A stretch of DNA of 64,000 nt from Trichosporon coremiiforme. Lineage: Eukaryota; Basidiomycota; Tremellomycetes; Trichosporonales; Trichosporonaceae. The position numbers were made by a program, and so were the translations under genes. The DNA lies in contig BCJJ01000010.1 in the NCBI GenBank assembly GCA_039545355.1, positions 1,352,889 through 1,416,888 of the forward strand, written 5' to 3'. Within the stretch, counting starts at the first letter, position 1, and each line of letters starts with the position of its first letter. Below are positions 21,195 to 31,877 of the stretch, in pieces. A model generated the notes under the pieces. The model was not told the DNA's origin. It did no database searches and saw nothing but the letters and a program-made list of their open reading frames with translations.

Positions 21195-21686
21195 TCAGCT
21201 TCGCCGAATCTCTTCGGGCACATCGTCCCGAGTGCAGGTTCGGTAGCAGAGCTTGGTGAGCCAGTCGAGCTCGCTGGGAGGGTCGGAATTATCTGGTGGC
21301 GGGCCACGGTAGATAATTGCGTGGGGTGGAGGGTCTGGGTAAACGAACAAAGCCATCGAGATAGCTCCTGGTGCGGTGATCTGATGATGACGAAGTGAAA
21401 AGTGCTCCAGATGGCTAGAAGCGCTGACTGCAAGGCCGCGTACGTTTAGAACAAGTGGCGGAACAAAACTTCTCCATCCAAGATCACATCTGTTTGATGC
21501 TCTACACGAGGCGTGCGGGTCGACGAGATCCTCTGGCCACCGATCGCACTCACATCTCAGCAGGTCCATAAGACCCTGTCTCGGCATGCACAATTCTTGA
21601 AGAAGGACGGAGTTATGGGTGTTAGAGGCTGACTTTGGAAGTGAGAAGGTTGTATTTCGCGGTGGTGGTGATGCCACACAGGTCAT
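21195..21686 (-). CDS. Hypothetical reading frame, weak
   Basis: A 163-residue ATG frame with a Pro-rich segment (FVYPDPPPHAIIYRGPPPDN) and two charged helical pieces. It loosely recalls the strand-loop pattern of the F-box-like protein at 19548-20438 and could be a truncated relative, but no diagnostic motif is visible. It may equally be a chance frame. Confidence 0.3.
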   Translation of the reverse strand: MTCVASPPPRNTTFSLPKSASNTHNSVLLQELCMPRQGLMDLLRCECDRWPEDLVDPHASCRASNRCDLGWRSFVPPLVLNVRGLAVSASSHLEHFSLRHHQITAPGAISMALFVYPDPPPHAIIYRGPPPDNSDPPSELDWLTKLCYRTCTRDDVPEEIRRS

Positions 21687-23092
21687 CCGGTCTCGATGCG
21701 GTAGAGTTGGTCAGGACCGACGCGGGACGGGCTGGTCACTGTGTGCCGTACGCCGGACCATGCAACACCCTCTCTCCCTGATCTTCTGTCCGATTGCTCT
21801 ATGTGCATGCTCCAATCTTGCGCCTGGGCAAGCTGTAGTCACGCACTGGCGCCAGCCCTGTGGCCTGCAATCTGTTCGCAAGTCCGTGCCCGGAGTTTCG
21901 ATGCCATGTCTGCGCACTCCTATCGGCTAGCATACTTTAGGTACGTCGAGCGTTGCTTCCAATGGCTGCTCCCACACCGTAGGTCCCTCTCCGGTGCACA
22001 CACCAAGGTGTGGTGGCTCAGTTCTTGTCATGGCGGACGGACGAGTATCCGCATCGCTGCGCCGGAGCGCACATATCTTCTTCAAAATAGTACTGTGGGC
22101 TGCACCTGCAACTCGGCTGGTCACTTGAACATGGGCGTGTCTGACGGGACTGGAAGTAAGAGTGCCGGCGGAGTTGTGACCCACGCGCTGTCACACTGAT
22201 TGCACTTCGCGTCTTCACCTGAGTCAGGCTAAGCACCGCCGGAGGGGAGGGGCTTGCTCTCAGACACCGACAGTGAATCACTACGAGTGATCTTGCTCCG
22301 AGCCCTCCTCTATCAGCCCTGCATAGAGACCAACCGGAAGAGCGAAAGAGATGGATCCTCCGATGCCGTTCTAGGTCTATCGCGAGTCCGCGGAAGTGGA
22401 GCGTTCAACAAGCAGTATGTAGCATGCAGTTAAGGGCGTTCCATCTGCATTCACACAGATAAGTACCCTCCAGTCACGCCACGTCCTGCGTCAGTGCGGC
22501 GGCTGTGATCGTGACCCTGTTTGATTGGCGACTCTTCTGAAGAACGTGGAGCGCGATCAGCTTTCGCTGACAACGGACATTTGTCCTCAACTTGAGTCTC
22601 TGGATCCGTATCATTTGCCATTTAGTCGACGGTAACAGTACGTCTTTGGCGCAGCATCCTTTCCAAATAACCAAGTCAATCTCTATTGAGATCTACGGTT
22701 ATCAAGCTCTTGAGACTGTTCTTGAAGGCATTCACGACTGGTATCTCTGCGGGTTGCCAAGTGCTGCAAGGCAGGATGTGTGTAATTTGCGATCCGACGC
22801 CGTTGAAAGTCTTGCAGGCATGTCCAGTGTACAACAGCACACCCCTAAGCGCGCGAGCTCGCTACGGCGGCCCATTAGTGATTAGTATTGATCTTCATCA
22901 TTGTGCGACGAAGCGGCATTAGTATAAGCGATTAGCGGAAGCAAATAAATTAGATCGTGCCTGGCAAATTTTTGCGTTTTTTCGGCTCACGAGACTCTTC
23001 GACATCTGCCACTTCAAAGTGTTCTGCACAAATACATCCACAAGATTCATACTCCTCTATGAACAAGTGGTAAACCTCGCGACGGGGAAGGT
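21687..23092. other. Gene-poor stretch
   Basis: About 1.4 kb with only short frames. The last part (22930-23092) is the 3' flank of the uL3 gene. No RNA gene or repeat seen. Confidence 0.5.
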
Positions 23093-24605
23093 CTAGTTCT
23101 TGATCTTGAGCTGACCGCTGTTTACGTAAGCATAGATACTCAGGGACAGAAGGATCGCCACCGATCGTCGTTCCGTGGCAGATTTCAACAACACTTACAG
23201 GAACTGAGCCTTCTCCTCGAGCGACTCTGTGACAAGTTAGCAAAGTCATTTTCAGCGCATTTGAAGCGCTGTAACGCCAAAACTTACGCCACTGAGTGTG
23301 ACCCAGCTGCGACGAGGTGTCGATGAACTTGAGGGTGATCTCCTCGAGGTGGCTGCGCGAGGTGTGGACACGGAGGGCCTTGCGGAGGGTGATGACACGC
23401 TTCTTGACACCGGGGATAGAGCCCTTGAGCATGACAAAGTCGTTGCGGATAAGGGGGTAGTGGGACCAGCCGCCGACGGGGTTGATCGACTTCTTGGTGA
23501 GGTCGAACTCAGTGGAGCCGGAGCCCTCGTTGGTGCCGTTGTCGATGCGGTAGATCTTGTGGTTGATCGTGGTACGGCGGTGGTAACCGTCCTGACCGGA
23601 ACGGGCAACCGAGAACATGACCTTGGAAGGGTGCCAAGCACCGATACAGGCGACCTTGCGGAGACCACGGTGGGTCTTGCGGGGAAGCTTGGTGACACCC
23701 CAACGAGAGATGACACCGGAGTAACCGTGACCCTTGGTGACGGCGATAACGTCGATGCACTCGTTCTGCTCGAAGACGGACTTGACGTCAAAGGTCTTCT
23801 CGAAGTTGGCCTTGGCGAACTCGACCTTGTCGGCGATGGAGCCGCCGTTGACCTGGATCTCGGAGAGGTGGGCCTTCTTCTGGGCAAGACCGGTCTGCGA
23901 GAGCTGGGTGTGGGCGAGGACGCGAACGACGGTGGCGTACTTCTTGATACGCTCAAGCTCGCGAGCAACGGAGGCGCCGTTGTTCTCGGAGTGCTTCTTG
24001 GCGTAGCGGGTGAAGGCCTTCTTCTTCGAACGGTACCAGTTCTTGTAGAAGCGACGCTTGACCTCGTCCGAGAGGTGCTCGGCCCAAACGGTGGTAAGGG
24101 CGCGGAGACCACGGGGAGTCTCAACGTAGCCGACGACACCGACGATGACCATAGGGGGGGTCTCGACGACGGTGACGGCCTCGACGACCTCACGCTTGTG
24201 CATCTTCGAGCCGGGGCGGTCGAGGTCACGGACAACGTGGGTCATACCGGCCTTGTAACCAAGCATGGCGGTCAGGTGGACCGGCTTCTTGGGGTCATCC
24301 TTGGGGAAGGACTTGATGTGACCACGGTGCTTGGCGGCACGCTTGCGGGGAAGGAACGCAAGCGAACCGGAACGAGGCTCCTCGTACTGTTCAATGTTAG
24401 CGATGCGACTCTTGCCAACGCTGATCCGTTGCTCCCTGCCGCCGCCAATCGTCCGCCTCGGCTCGTCCCTTCAAAATCTTCCATCGCTCCGCACAGCTCC
24501 GTTTCGGCGCTGCAAGCGACGGCGACGGCGGATCTCGATGTCGGGGACGCGGCGGGGGCGATCGTTGCAACGGGCGAGCTCGACACACACCTTACGGTGA
24601 GACAT
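23093..24605 (-). CDS. RPL3: 60S ribosomal protein uL3 (RPL3)
   Basis: Core protein of the large ribosomal subunit, near the peptidyl-transferase centre. Exons 24605-24591 (15 bases, encoding MSHRK), 24386-23288, 23226-23199 (28 bases) and 23117-23093 (25 bases) give 388 residues, the usual length. The main exon has the hallmark [36 protein letters not shown] and the loop [19 protein letters not shown] that approaches the peptidyl-transferase centre. The small exons supply [12 protein letters not shown] and the terminal KIKN. Introns are 204, 61 and 81 bases; the first has an unusual GTGTGT donor. Reading through the last two introns gives a spurious long tail. Confidence 0.95.
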
Positions 24606-24896
24606 TTTTGGAGTAGGTTGAAAGGATGGAGAGCAACCACCGTCCAGCGAAGACCTTCAAATGCACCCACTGCCTGCAGAGGGCAACTCCGTGCCTGACG
24701 CACGCTAGTGCCACATCCGTCGGTATTTAGTGAGGCACGACAACCTTAAGACCGACAGATTCGAGACCCAGCCTGGGGCGCACCACCACGTGGGAGGGCG
24801 CACCCAACGCGTGACTCGGCCTCCACTCTCACAGGACGTCACCGACACAAATAAAGGAGGAGGGCCGTTCCTCGATCTAGACATCGACCACTGAAC
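24606..24896. promoter_or_regulatory. Divergent promoter of uL3 and Tfc4 genes
   Basis: Only 291 bases separate the two ATG codons, one serving ribosome assembly and the other Pol III transcription, so co-regulation with growth is plausible. No element is obvious to me. Confidence 0.5.
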
Positions 24897-27800
24897 ATGT
24901 CGACACGCGCCGCCGCCCTCGCGGCCGCCGCACGGTCTCGCAACCCAGATACGATGGACGTTGACGAGCAGGAGGAGGACACCTTTGGTCCTCAGCCTGA
25001 CGCAGACTCCAGCGGGTTGGATGACGGCAGTAGCGACGATGAATACGTCGAGGATGACGAGAACGAGCAACAGCAAGGCGTCAAGCACAAGCGAGCTCTG
25101 AGGGAAGACCCCCGCGATGATGCCATTTTCCAGTGAGGGTTGAAGAGGATTCTGGAACTGACAGCCAGGCGTATCGCCGCGCATGTGTCGAATGCAGCTC
25201 CGAATCAGGAGGAGGGCGTCGGAGGAAGGTCATTCCAGCAGGACCTAGCGCAGATCGATGAGGAAGAGCTGCACACGTCTGCAAAGCGGCCAGTCAAGCG
25301 AAGAGTGAGCTTACACAACGTCCGTCCGCAGCTGACGACAGCATCATCGCGCGCATAGGCCGAGTCATGAGGTGCAGCTGCTGCTTGGACGAGCCAACTT
25401 GGCATACATTACGCAAGATCACAACGAAGCGGTGAACCTCTTCCTCGAAGTCATCCGACACGATCCACAAGTGCAAGCAGCATGGTCGACACTTGCATCC
25501 GTCTACGAAGAGATGGACAACGTGGAGATGGCCCGTCAGATGAAGTTCTGTGGTGCCCACATCGAGGAAGACATCAGCACCTGGCGAGAGTTGGCTGATC
25601 AGTTCCGGTATGTAGTATGCGGGTGACTGAGTGTATGCTTACGTCAGTTCGGAGGGCAATCTCACTCAAGCGCTCTACTGTTACCGTAAAGCGCTTAAGA
25701 TTGACGGCTCCCGGCTGGACATTGTGTGGCAGCTCGTCAATATCTATCGGGAAACGCAGTCATACAACAAGGCTGTTGAAGCTATCCGCAAGATTCATCG
25801 CGCCGAGCCGACCTATCTTCGCGATTTCAACATGTTGATGGAAGTGCATGCACTCATCGTCGAGACCAAGAAGGCTGCGTTCGGTGCTGAAGTCTTCGGT
25901 GACGCGTTCATGTTCCACTTCGCCACCTTCAATGGACCGGATGACCAGAAGCCGGGCATGGAGCCGAACACCATGAAACTCGAACACATCGTCGTCTACG
26001 TCGACTACCTGCTCAAGTCTGGCGACCTGGATGGCGCTGTCAGCGCAATCCATCGCGGCCAGCGATGGCTGCAAGGTCGCAAGCACGAGAAAGGCTGGGA
26101 CGCGGCTGAAGACGACAGCGAGTACTATGCTCCACGGGAAGACGAGGACTTTGCAGAGGAGAGCGCAGGAGGCTACGAGCTTGACTACCAGCTTCGATAC
26201 CGACTTGCCATTGCTCGACTACGCTTAGGACACGACGAGGAGGCCATGAGCAGTATTGGTTTCATCCTCGACCTCGATGCGGACATCCACACTTCACTGT
26301 TTATGGAACTTGGTGACGCGTTGATGAAGCGACAGATGTGGGAGCCTGCGCTGGAGTTCTGGGCGGCTCTGCACGACCGCAATGTGAGTAGACGCGAGGA
26401 CTATAACTGACCTCAGTCTGAAGAGGATGATCCCACCATCATCTACAAGCTTGGTGTTTGTCAGCACCAGTTGAAGCGCAACGCGGAAGCCCTGGAGAGC
26501 TTGAACTGGGGTGAGTTAAAGATACTCCGTCTTAGCTAACATATCAGTCATCAGCGTTCAAAAGAGCAACCTGGAAGCCAGACTCGAGCTGGCCTCCGTT
26601 TTGGAAGATATGGGCAGGAAGTCCGAAGCTCTCGATCTCGTCTCTGATGGTAGGGTACGACCACGGATTCGACACTGACCAACACAGTTATTGGCCGCAG
26701 TGGACGAAAGATCAAAGGCAGCGGCTCGGAACAACGGCTTACCAAGCGTGTTCTGGAGAACCAAGCTACCGCCACTATGGCCTCTCTCTGGGAGGAGGTG
26801 CAGGAGGCGGAACAGGGTATCAATGATGGTGAACCGTGGGCTTTAGACAAGTTCATTCACTCAGCTGGAACTATGGTCGAGACGTTCCGCCTGGCGAAGA
26901 GCAATTTCACGAAGAACAGAGTAAGTACATTTCAGCGAAAATGGCTAACTTCTACAGGGTATCACCCGCGTGCTGAAGAACCGGAAGTACGGTTCCAAAG
27001 GCGACGCTGATTCGCGACTCATGGCCATGCACGACCGTTTGGAGCGTGTTCTTGGATGTACGTGTTGCCCTCAGGGCTCTGCTGACAAGCACAGTCGAGG
27101 ACGAAACTCCGTTAGACCAAACGGGAAGACCAGATTACGAGGTTGTGCGGCAAACATCGTTCTACGGCATCGGCACTGAGGACTGGCTGGCGCTCACGAT
27201 CAAGTACTGTTGCGTACTGATGGTGAAGAATGAGGAGGACGTCGCGATGGACATCCTGGAGCACGTCGTCTGGTCCGGCTTGTTCAACAACCGACGGTGC
27301 GAGATCGCCCTCCGACTGGCTACGGTTGCATGCGCGATGCGAATGCAGTCGCATGACCGTATCGTCGACAACTGCAAGCGCCTCCAGCAAATGCACCAGT
27401 TCCGGTCTGAGCCGTTGCTGCTGATGCTGGCAGCTCTCGGAGGAGGCCTCAAGCAACAAAATGCTTGGCATAACCTTGCGCTTCAAAAGTTCCTCCACCG
27501 TGAAGTGCGAATCTACGATGAGGCAGTGTGCGGAGTCCCTCTTCGCTTCAACAAGCGACACATGCGCTGGGCGCAGATCATCAACACCGGCGTGTCCCGA
27601 CGTTTGGGAGATCTGGCCCATGAAGAGGTGGACGATGAAGCTTCTGCCGGTGTTTCAGCGCCCGATCCCACTGTGGACGGGGAGGGAGACGAGGATGAGG
27701 AGGGAGCGGACGGCGATGAAGACGCAACGGAACGGCAGGACGCTGGCGACAATATCGTCCCGCGACCCAAGAAGCACTCGCCTGTTTTCAACGCCCTCTA

Positions 27801-28518
27801 CGGTCAAAACATGCTCACGACCCGCTCCTACCAGAGCGCACTGTGTGAGTCTAACGCTTGGAAGCTGGTCGAAGAGGCTAACAGCACCCTCAGTCTACTT
27901 CATGCGTGCGTACGAAGCGAACCCGTACGACCCGTACCTATGCTTCCTCATTGCTCAAGCCTACCTAGGACGAGCATTGAACCGCCAATCGGACAACAGG
28001 AACTATCAGATTGCGCAAGTACGTAACATTCATTAGCGACTTGAAAGCAGCTGACATGAGGCAGGGCCTGGCGTTCCTGAGCCGATATCGCAAGCTCAGC
28101 GCGCAGGACGCGGCAACACAAGAAGAGGTCGAGTACAACTACGGGCGATGCTTCTATCAACTCGGTGAGTGGAGTTCCACGGAGGTTATAAGGTTTGGGG
28201 GAGTGTGGAAAGAAGGTGGTCTGGCGCTGTCCTTTCTCGGTTGGGAGGCGTGGCTGCGCCGCGGAGGCACTTGGAGAGGAGACAGCAGAGCTAACCACGC
28301 ATTCCTCAGGTATTACACATCTCGCTGTGAAGCATTTCGAGACGGTCCTCGACTCGGTGCGCGCGCGCATGGAGGCCGCGGATGAGGAGGGGCGTGAAGC
28401 GATCCGCAAGTCGTCTGTCACGTGGGAAGCTGCGCACAATCTCGTTCTCATCTACACCGCATCTGGCTCCATCGATCTCGTTCGCGCCCGAAGCGAGGAG
28501 TGGCTGCGGTTGGAGTAG
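24897..28518 (+). CDS. TFIIIC subunit Tfc4/Sfc4/GTF3C3 (TPR protein)
   Basis: Subunit of the Pol III factor TFIIIC that binds tRNA-gene A/B boxes and recruits TFIIIB. The protein begins with an acidic tail (DVDEQEEDTF...SSDDEYVEDDENEQQQ) and continues with TPR repeats: LLGRANLAYITQDHNEAVNL, AWSTLASVYEEMDNVEMARQ, EGNLTQALYCYRKALKIDG, more from 25960-27600, and a C-terminal set ending WEAAHNLVLIYTASGSIDLV. About a dozen introns, mostly 33-46 bases, include 25133-25168, 25608-25647 and 26384-26416. The second intron (from 25305) is uncertain: the best phase-consistent acceptor is near 25371, although the next exon is open further upstream. An acidic insert lies at 27650-27740. Confidence 0.9.
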
Positions 28519-31500
28519 CCTGCGGCGGGGATGTGTGGGACAGAAGTAGCGGGCGTGATGAGCGCACACATGCGCGAGAGTTTGATTGTAATCTAGTATT
28601 GATCAGGCTGTACACTCAGCGGCCAGAAGCATGTAACCCCGAAGTGTTGTTTAATAAAAACAGCGACGTTGAATAAAGGCGCGACAAGCACAAGTTCGCA
28701 ACTTGCATGCGTATGTGAGTCGGCCAGAATAGCAGCACAGTGAGCTCTGCAGCCGGTTTCTGGCACAGCCACGACGGCAAAGTTGACTTCGAAGGTCTGC
28801 TGCTTTTGCGTGATGCGCAAGTGTATCAACAAGTTCACAGAAGGGTGATGCACGAACTGATGAGTGTAGACAAAGATGCCCAAATATGGGACAGACTCAG
28901 CATGACGAGAGGCGGGCTGTGCTACCACAGCTGCGTTCGTGGGTAGGTGTGCAGGATCCTGTGGTGCGAACTGTTTGCTGTGGGTGTAGGCAGGGCCCCA
29001 GCGTCCTACTACTCGTCGGCTCCGTTCCGGCCACAATCGCCACAATCTCGCAGTCACCATGTCGCAGATCGCAGCAGTGCGAGTCTGGTGACAGCAGCGA
29101 ATGATGTCAACGATCAGCGAGGGACCGATTTGGCTTGGCCGAGTCTCCGAGTCTGAAGATCTGACACCCTGACGCAGGTTTCTCCTTCTGTCACGGCCCA
29201 CATTGAATCAAGCGTGAGCCGGACGTGAGCCAAAGCCGAACGAACCAAAGCGAGGGAGTGAGTGAGGGCCCGAGAATCCGAGGGCCGAGGATGAGGGTGC
29301 GAGGGTAAGGACGAGGGACAGGAGGGGGTTCTGTTCTCTTGTGAAAATCTCGACACGTCCAAAAAAAGGGGGTCGACAGACCCTGACGCTTATTCCTGAT
29401 CCTGCGTCGAGTCCTGGCGTTCCTTGTTTCAGGTTTGCGTCAGCTCGTCCGTCTCGCCCTCACCGCCCCTCGCTGACCCTCTCATGGTCACTTTGGGTGC
29501 GTGCTAGTGTGTTGTTGCATATGTCGGCCGCCCATCCGACATGCGCGCGACATGAGCGCCTCTGGGCAAGCCGAGAACGCCGCGAACATGCCACAGGTCA
29601 TGCGACGTGCCATTGCCGGAGAGTGACGAGTGACGCCCTTCGCGTGCGTTTGCGGTTCCGGCAGCATCGCAATGTGGCATCAGTTTGTCGCTTGGGGGCA
29701 ATAAGCTCTGGGAACCATTCAGCTCCAGTATGCTTGTCGCGCTTTCTGAGCACCCTCTAGCCCCATGGACTCAGCACATGGCGCAGGCGTCGCACACCAG
29801 AACGCGGCCCCGTTTCGACAACCCTCGGCGCGATACTCGCTCAGCCAGCCGTGCTTGGCAGGATATTATAGCTCATTGCGGGCCCGGATTAAGCTTCAGC
29901 AGATCCTGGAGAATCTCGCGAACCCTCCTGTTCCGTCGTAGGTCGGTGAGCCGCCGAGGACTGGCCGAGCGTCACATTCCAGCCCCGCCGGCCCATACGG
30001 GCCAGACATTGACACGCCGTACCTCTGTGCAACCCCCTGCCCTTCCCCCCTCTTCTGTGCCCTGCGTTGTCCAAGGCACTGGCACTCATATTCCCGCCGC
30101 GCGTCAGCCACGCCTCCCTTCTACCTTTGCGGGGCACTGGAAGCTGAACCTCGCAACGGCGCAGACGTCGAGGGCCAGACTTGCAGATTCTTCGGAGTGG
30201 CCGATAATCTGGCTCGACTCGCTCATCTGTCCGACGGTACGTCAGTAGGTGTCTGTGCCTTCTGGATCCTGCTCGAGTCTGGAACCGACATGTTACAGTT
30301 CCATTAGTTGTTGGCTGCTGGGTGCTGCGCGCTGCGCGCGGCGTCCTCTTGCGAGCATCCGTCTCTCCTGATCTGGACTCGGTATTTTTGTGGAGCACTT
30401 GTCGGCTTCGATTGACTCGTGCAAACGAGGTCGTAACAGAATGAGCAGGCATGCATGTCGATGTTGGTATCGCACAACCTCTTGCAAATCCTTGCAGCAC
30501 CAACAAACGAACAAGCTCTGCGCGACAGAAAGATACTTTTGCCTGATCCACGACCGCGCTTAACCCCTTACAAGGTCATCCAGCGAATCGACTGTTGGTC
30601 CGTCTAAGCTTTCCGCCCGTGTACGACGTGCCCACACGCCGGCTCCTTCGACAGATCGCGGCTCCCTCTGCGCTCCGGTATCCGGCACTGGCATCGCCTC
30701 GCAACCTTAACGCCAAAGTCTTATCAAGCAGGTCGGCGGATCTGTGTGCATTCTCGTACGTGTGCCACAGTCGCACACTCGCCGTGTCTCAACGCCACTC
30801 GACTGCTTGCTCATGTGAGTATACACACCCGCGCAGCAAAGCTTCGGATCCACATTGCATGCAAGGGGTCCGAGGGCCTGCGGGAGTGCTGTAGCGGCCA
30901 GGCGGTGCGGGGTAGTGAATGGGGCGTTTTGCATAGTTCGTCGCGGGTTGTAGCGAACCTGGGCCAGCACTGCGACATGGTGATCATGACGATAGTTCTG
31001 CGTAAGAATGCGTAGATGGCGTCGAAGCGGTGACAGCGGTGACGAACTGCAGACGAACACGGGTGCGGCATTGCTTGGGTTCAGTCGGGGTGAATTGCGG
31101 ATCGTAGTCGGGGTCTGCCGTACCATTACTCATTTGCTGCTTCTGCTGATGGGTCATTCGGCCATGGGCCCACGCCAGTCCGCAGTCGCGTCGAGTCGTG
31201 CTCGCATGATCTCGCAGCTCCATGCGGTACAATCGCGGCCGCTCGAGGTCCTCGGAGTGGCTGCGGACTGGATCTAGCGCGTACTAGCGCCGCGGCACCC
31301 GTTGTTTCGGACCTCAACCTGTCCTGGCTGCCCTGCCGCCTCGCGTGCTGCATGCCGCAGCTGTCTCCTTTCTCAGCAAGGAAACGCAGATTAAGCAGAT
31401 GGGTCATTGCCTTCATCGCCGCCCGCAGAACGTGACCAAGCTGACCGCAGCCACCTCACCGCGCCGAGAACCGCCTTCTCCAACCGGACACACCGGACAC

Positions 31501-31877
31501 ACCGGACGAGCCGGATCAGACATAGTCCAAAGCTACGTTCCGTCGCGAACGAGACCACCCGACGCAGCAGCACACGCACTCTGCTGCACTACCCCAGCTT
31601 TGTACCTGCCGTACCCCTCGCGGCTCGACCAACTCGACCACCCAGCGAACAAGCGAGCGTCGACGACCGACGGCAGGTTCGAACCAGGGCAAGGGCTAGG
31701 ACACACAACCGAACTCTACGGTCGACGGCGCGCCCCTGACCCCCTCGCAGAAAACCATCCAGCGACTGCATCAACGTGAATTGCGACAGTCAGTTCGACA
31801 ATCCCTGCGGTCCCTGCGGCTCCCTGGACTCCCTGGACCTCCCTGCACCTCCTTGGTCTGAGAGCATCCTGAAAGCA
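28519..31877. other. Longest gene-free stretch in the window
   Basis: About 3.4 kb between Tfc4 and the disordered protein. Long frames exist on both strands but none shows conserved features, a signal peptide or plausible exon structure. Short tandem motifs are present (CACCGGACA copies near 31490-31510, and CTCCCTGGA-type repeats near 31800-31850). I see no transposon ends or structural RNA. Confidence 0.5.

Noticed and set aside
22950..23092. Long C-terminal extension of uL3 (read-through of its main frame)
   Set aside because: It disappears when the two small terminal introns are removed; the spliced ending FLGQLKIKN fits the family and length.
23298..24698. 466-codon plus-strand open frame
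   Set aside because: Exactly antisense to the uL3 gene; codon bias of a highly expressed GC-rich gene removes antisense stops.
28593..29201. 202-codon minus-strand frame
   Set aside because: No protein-like composition, start context or exon structure; read as a chance frame in a gene-free region.
31660..31700. GGTTCGAACC resembling a tRNA T-arm
   Set aside because: It is a short palindrome with no acceptor, D or anticodon stem around it.
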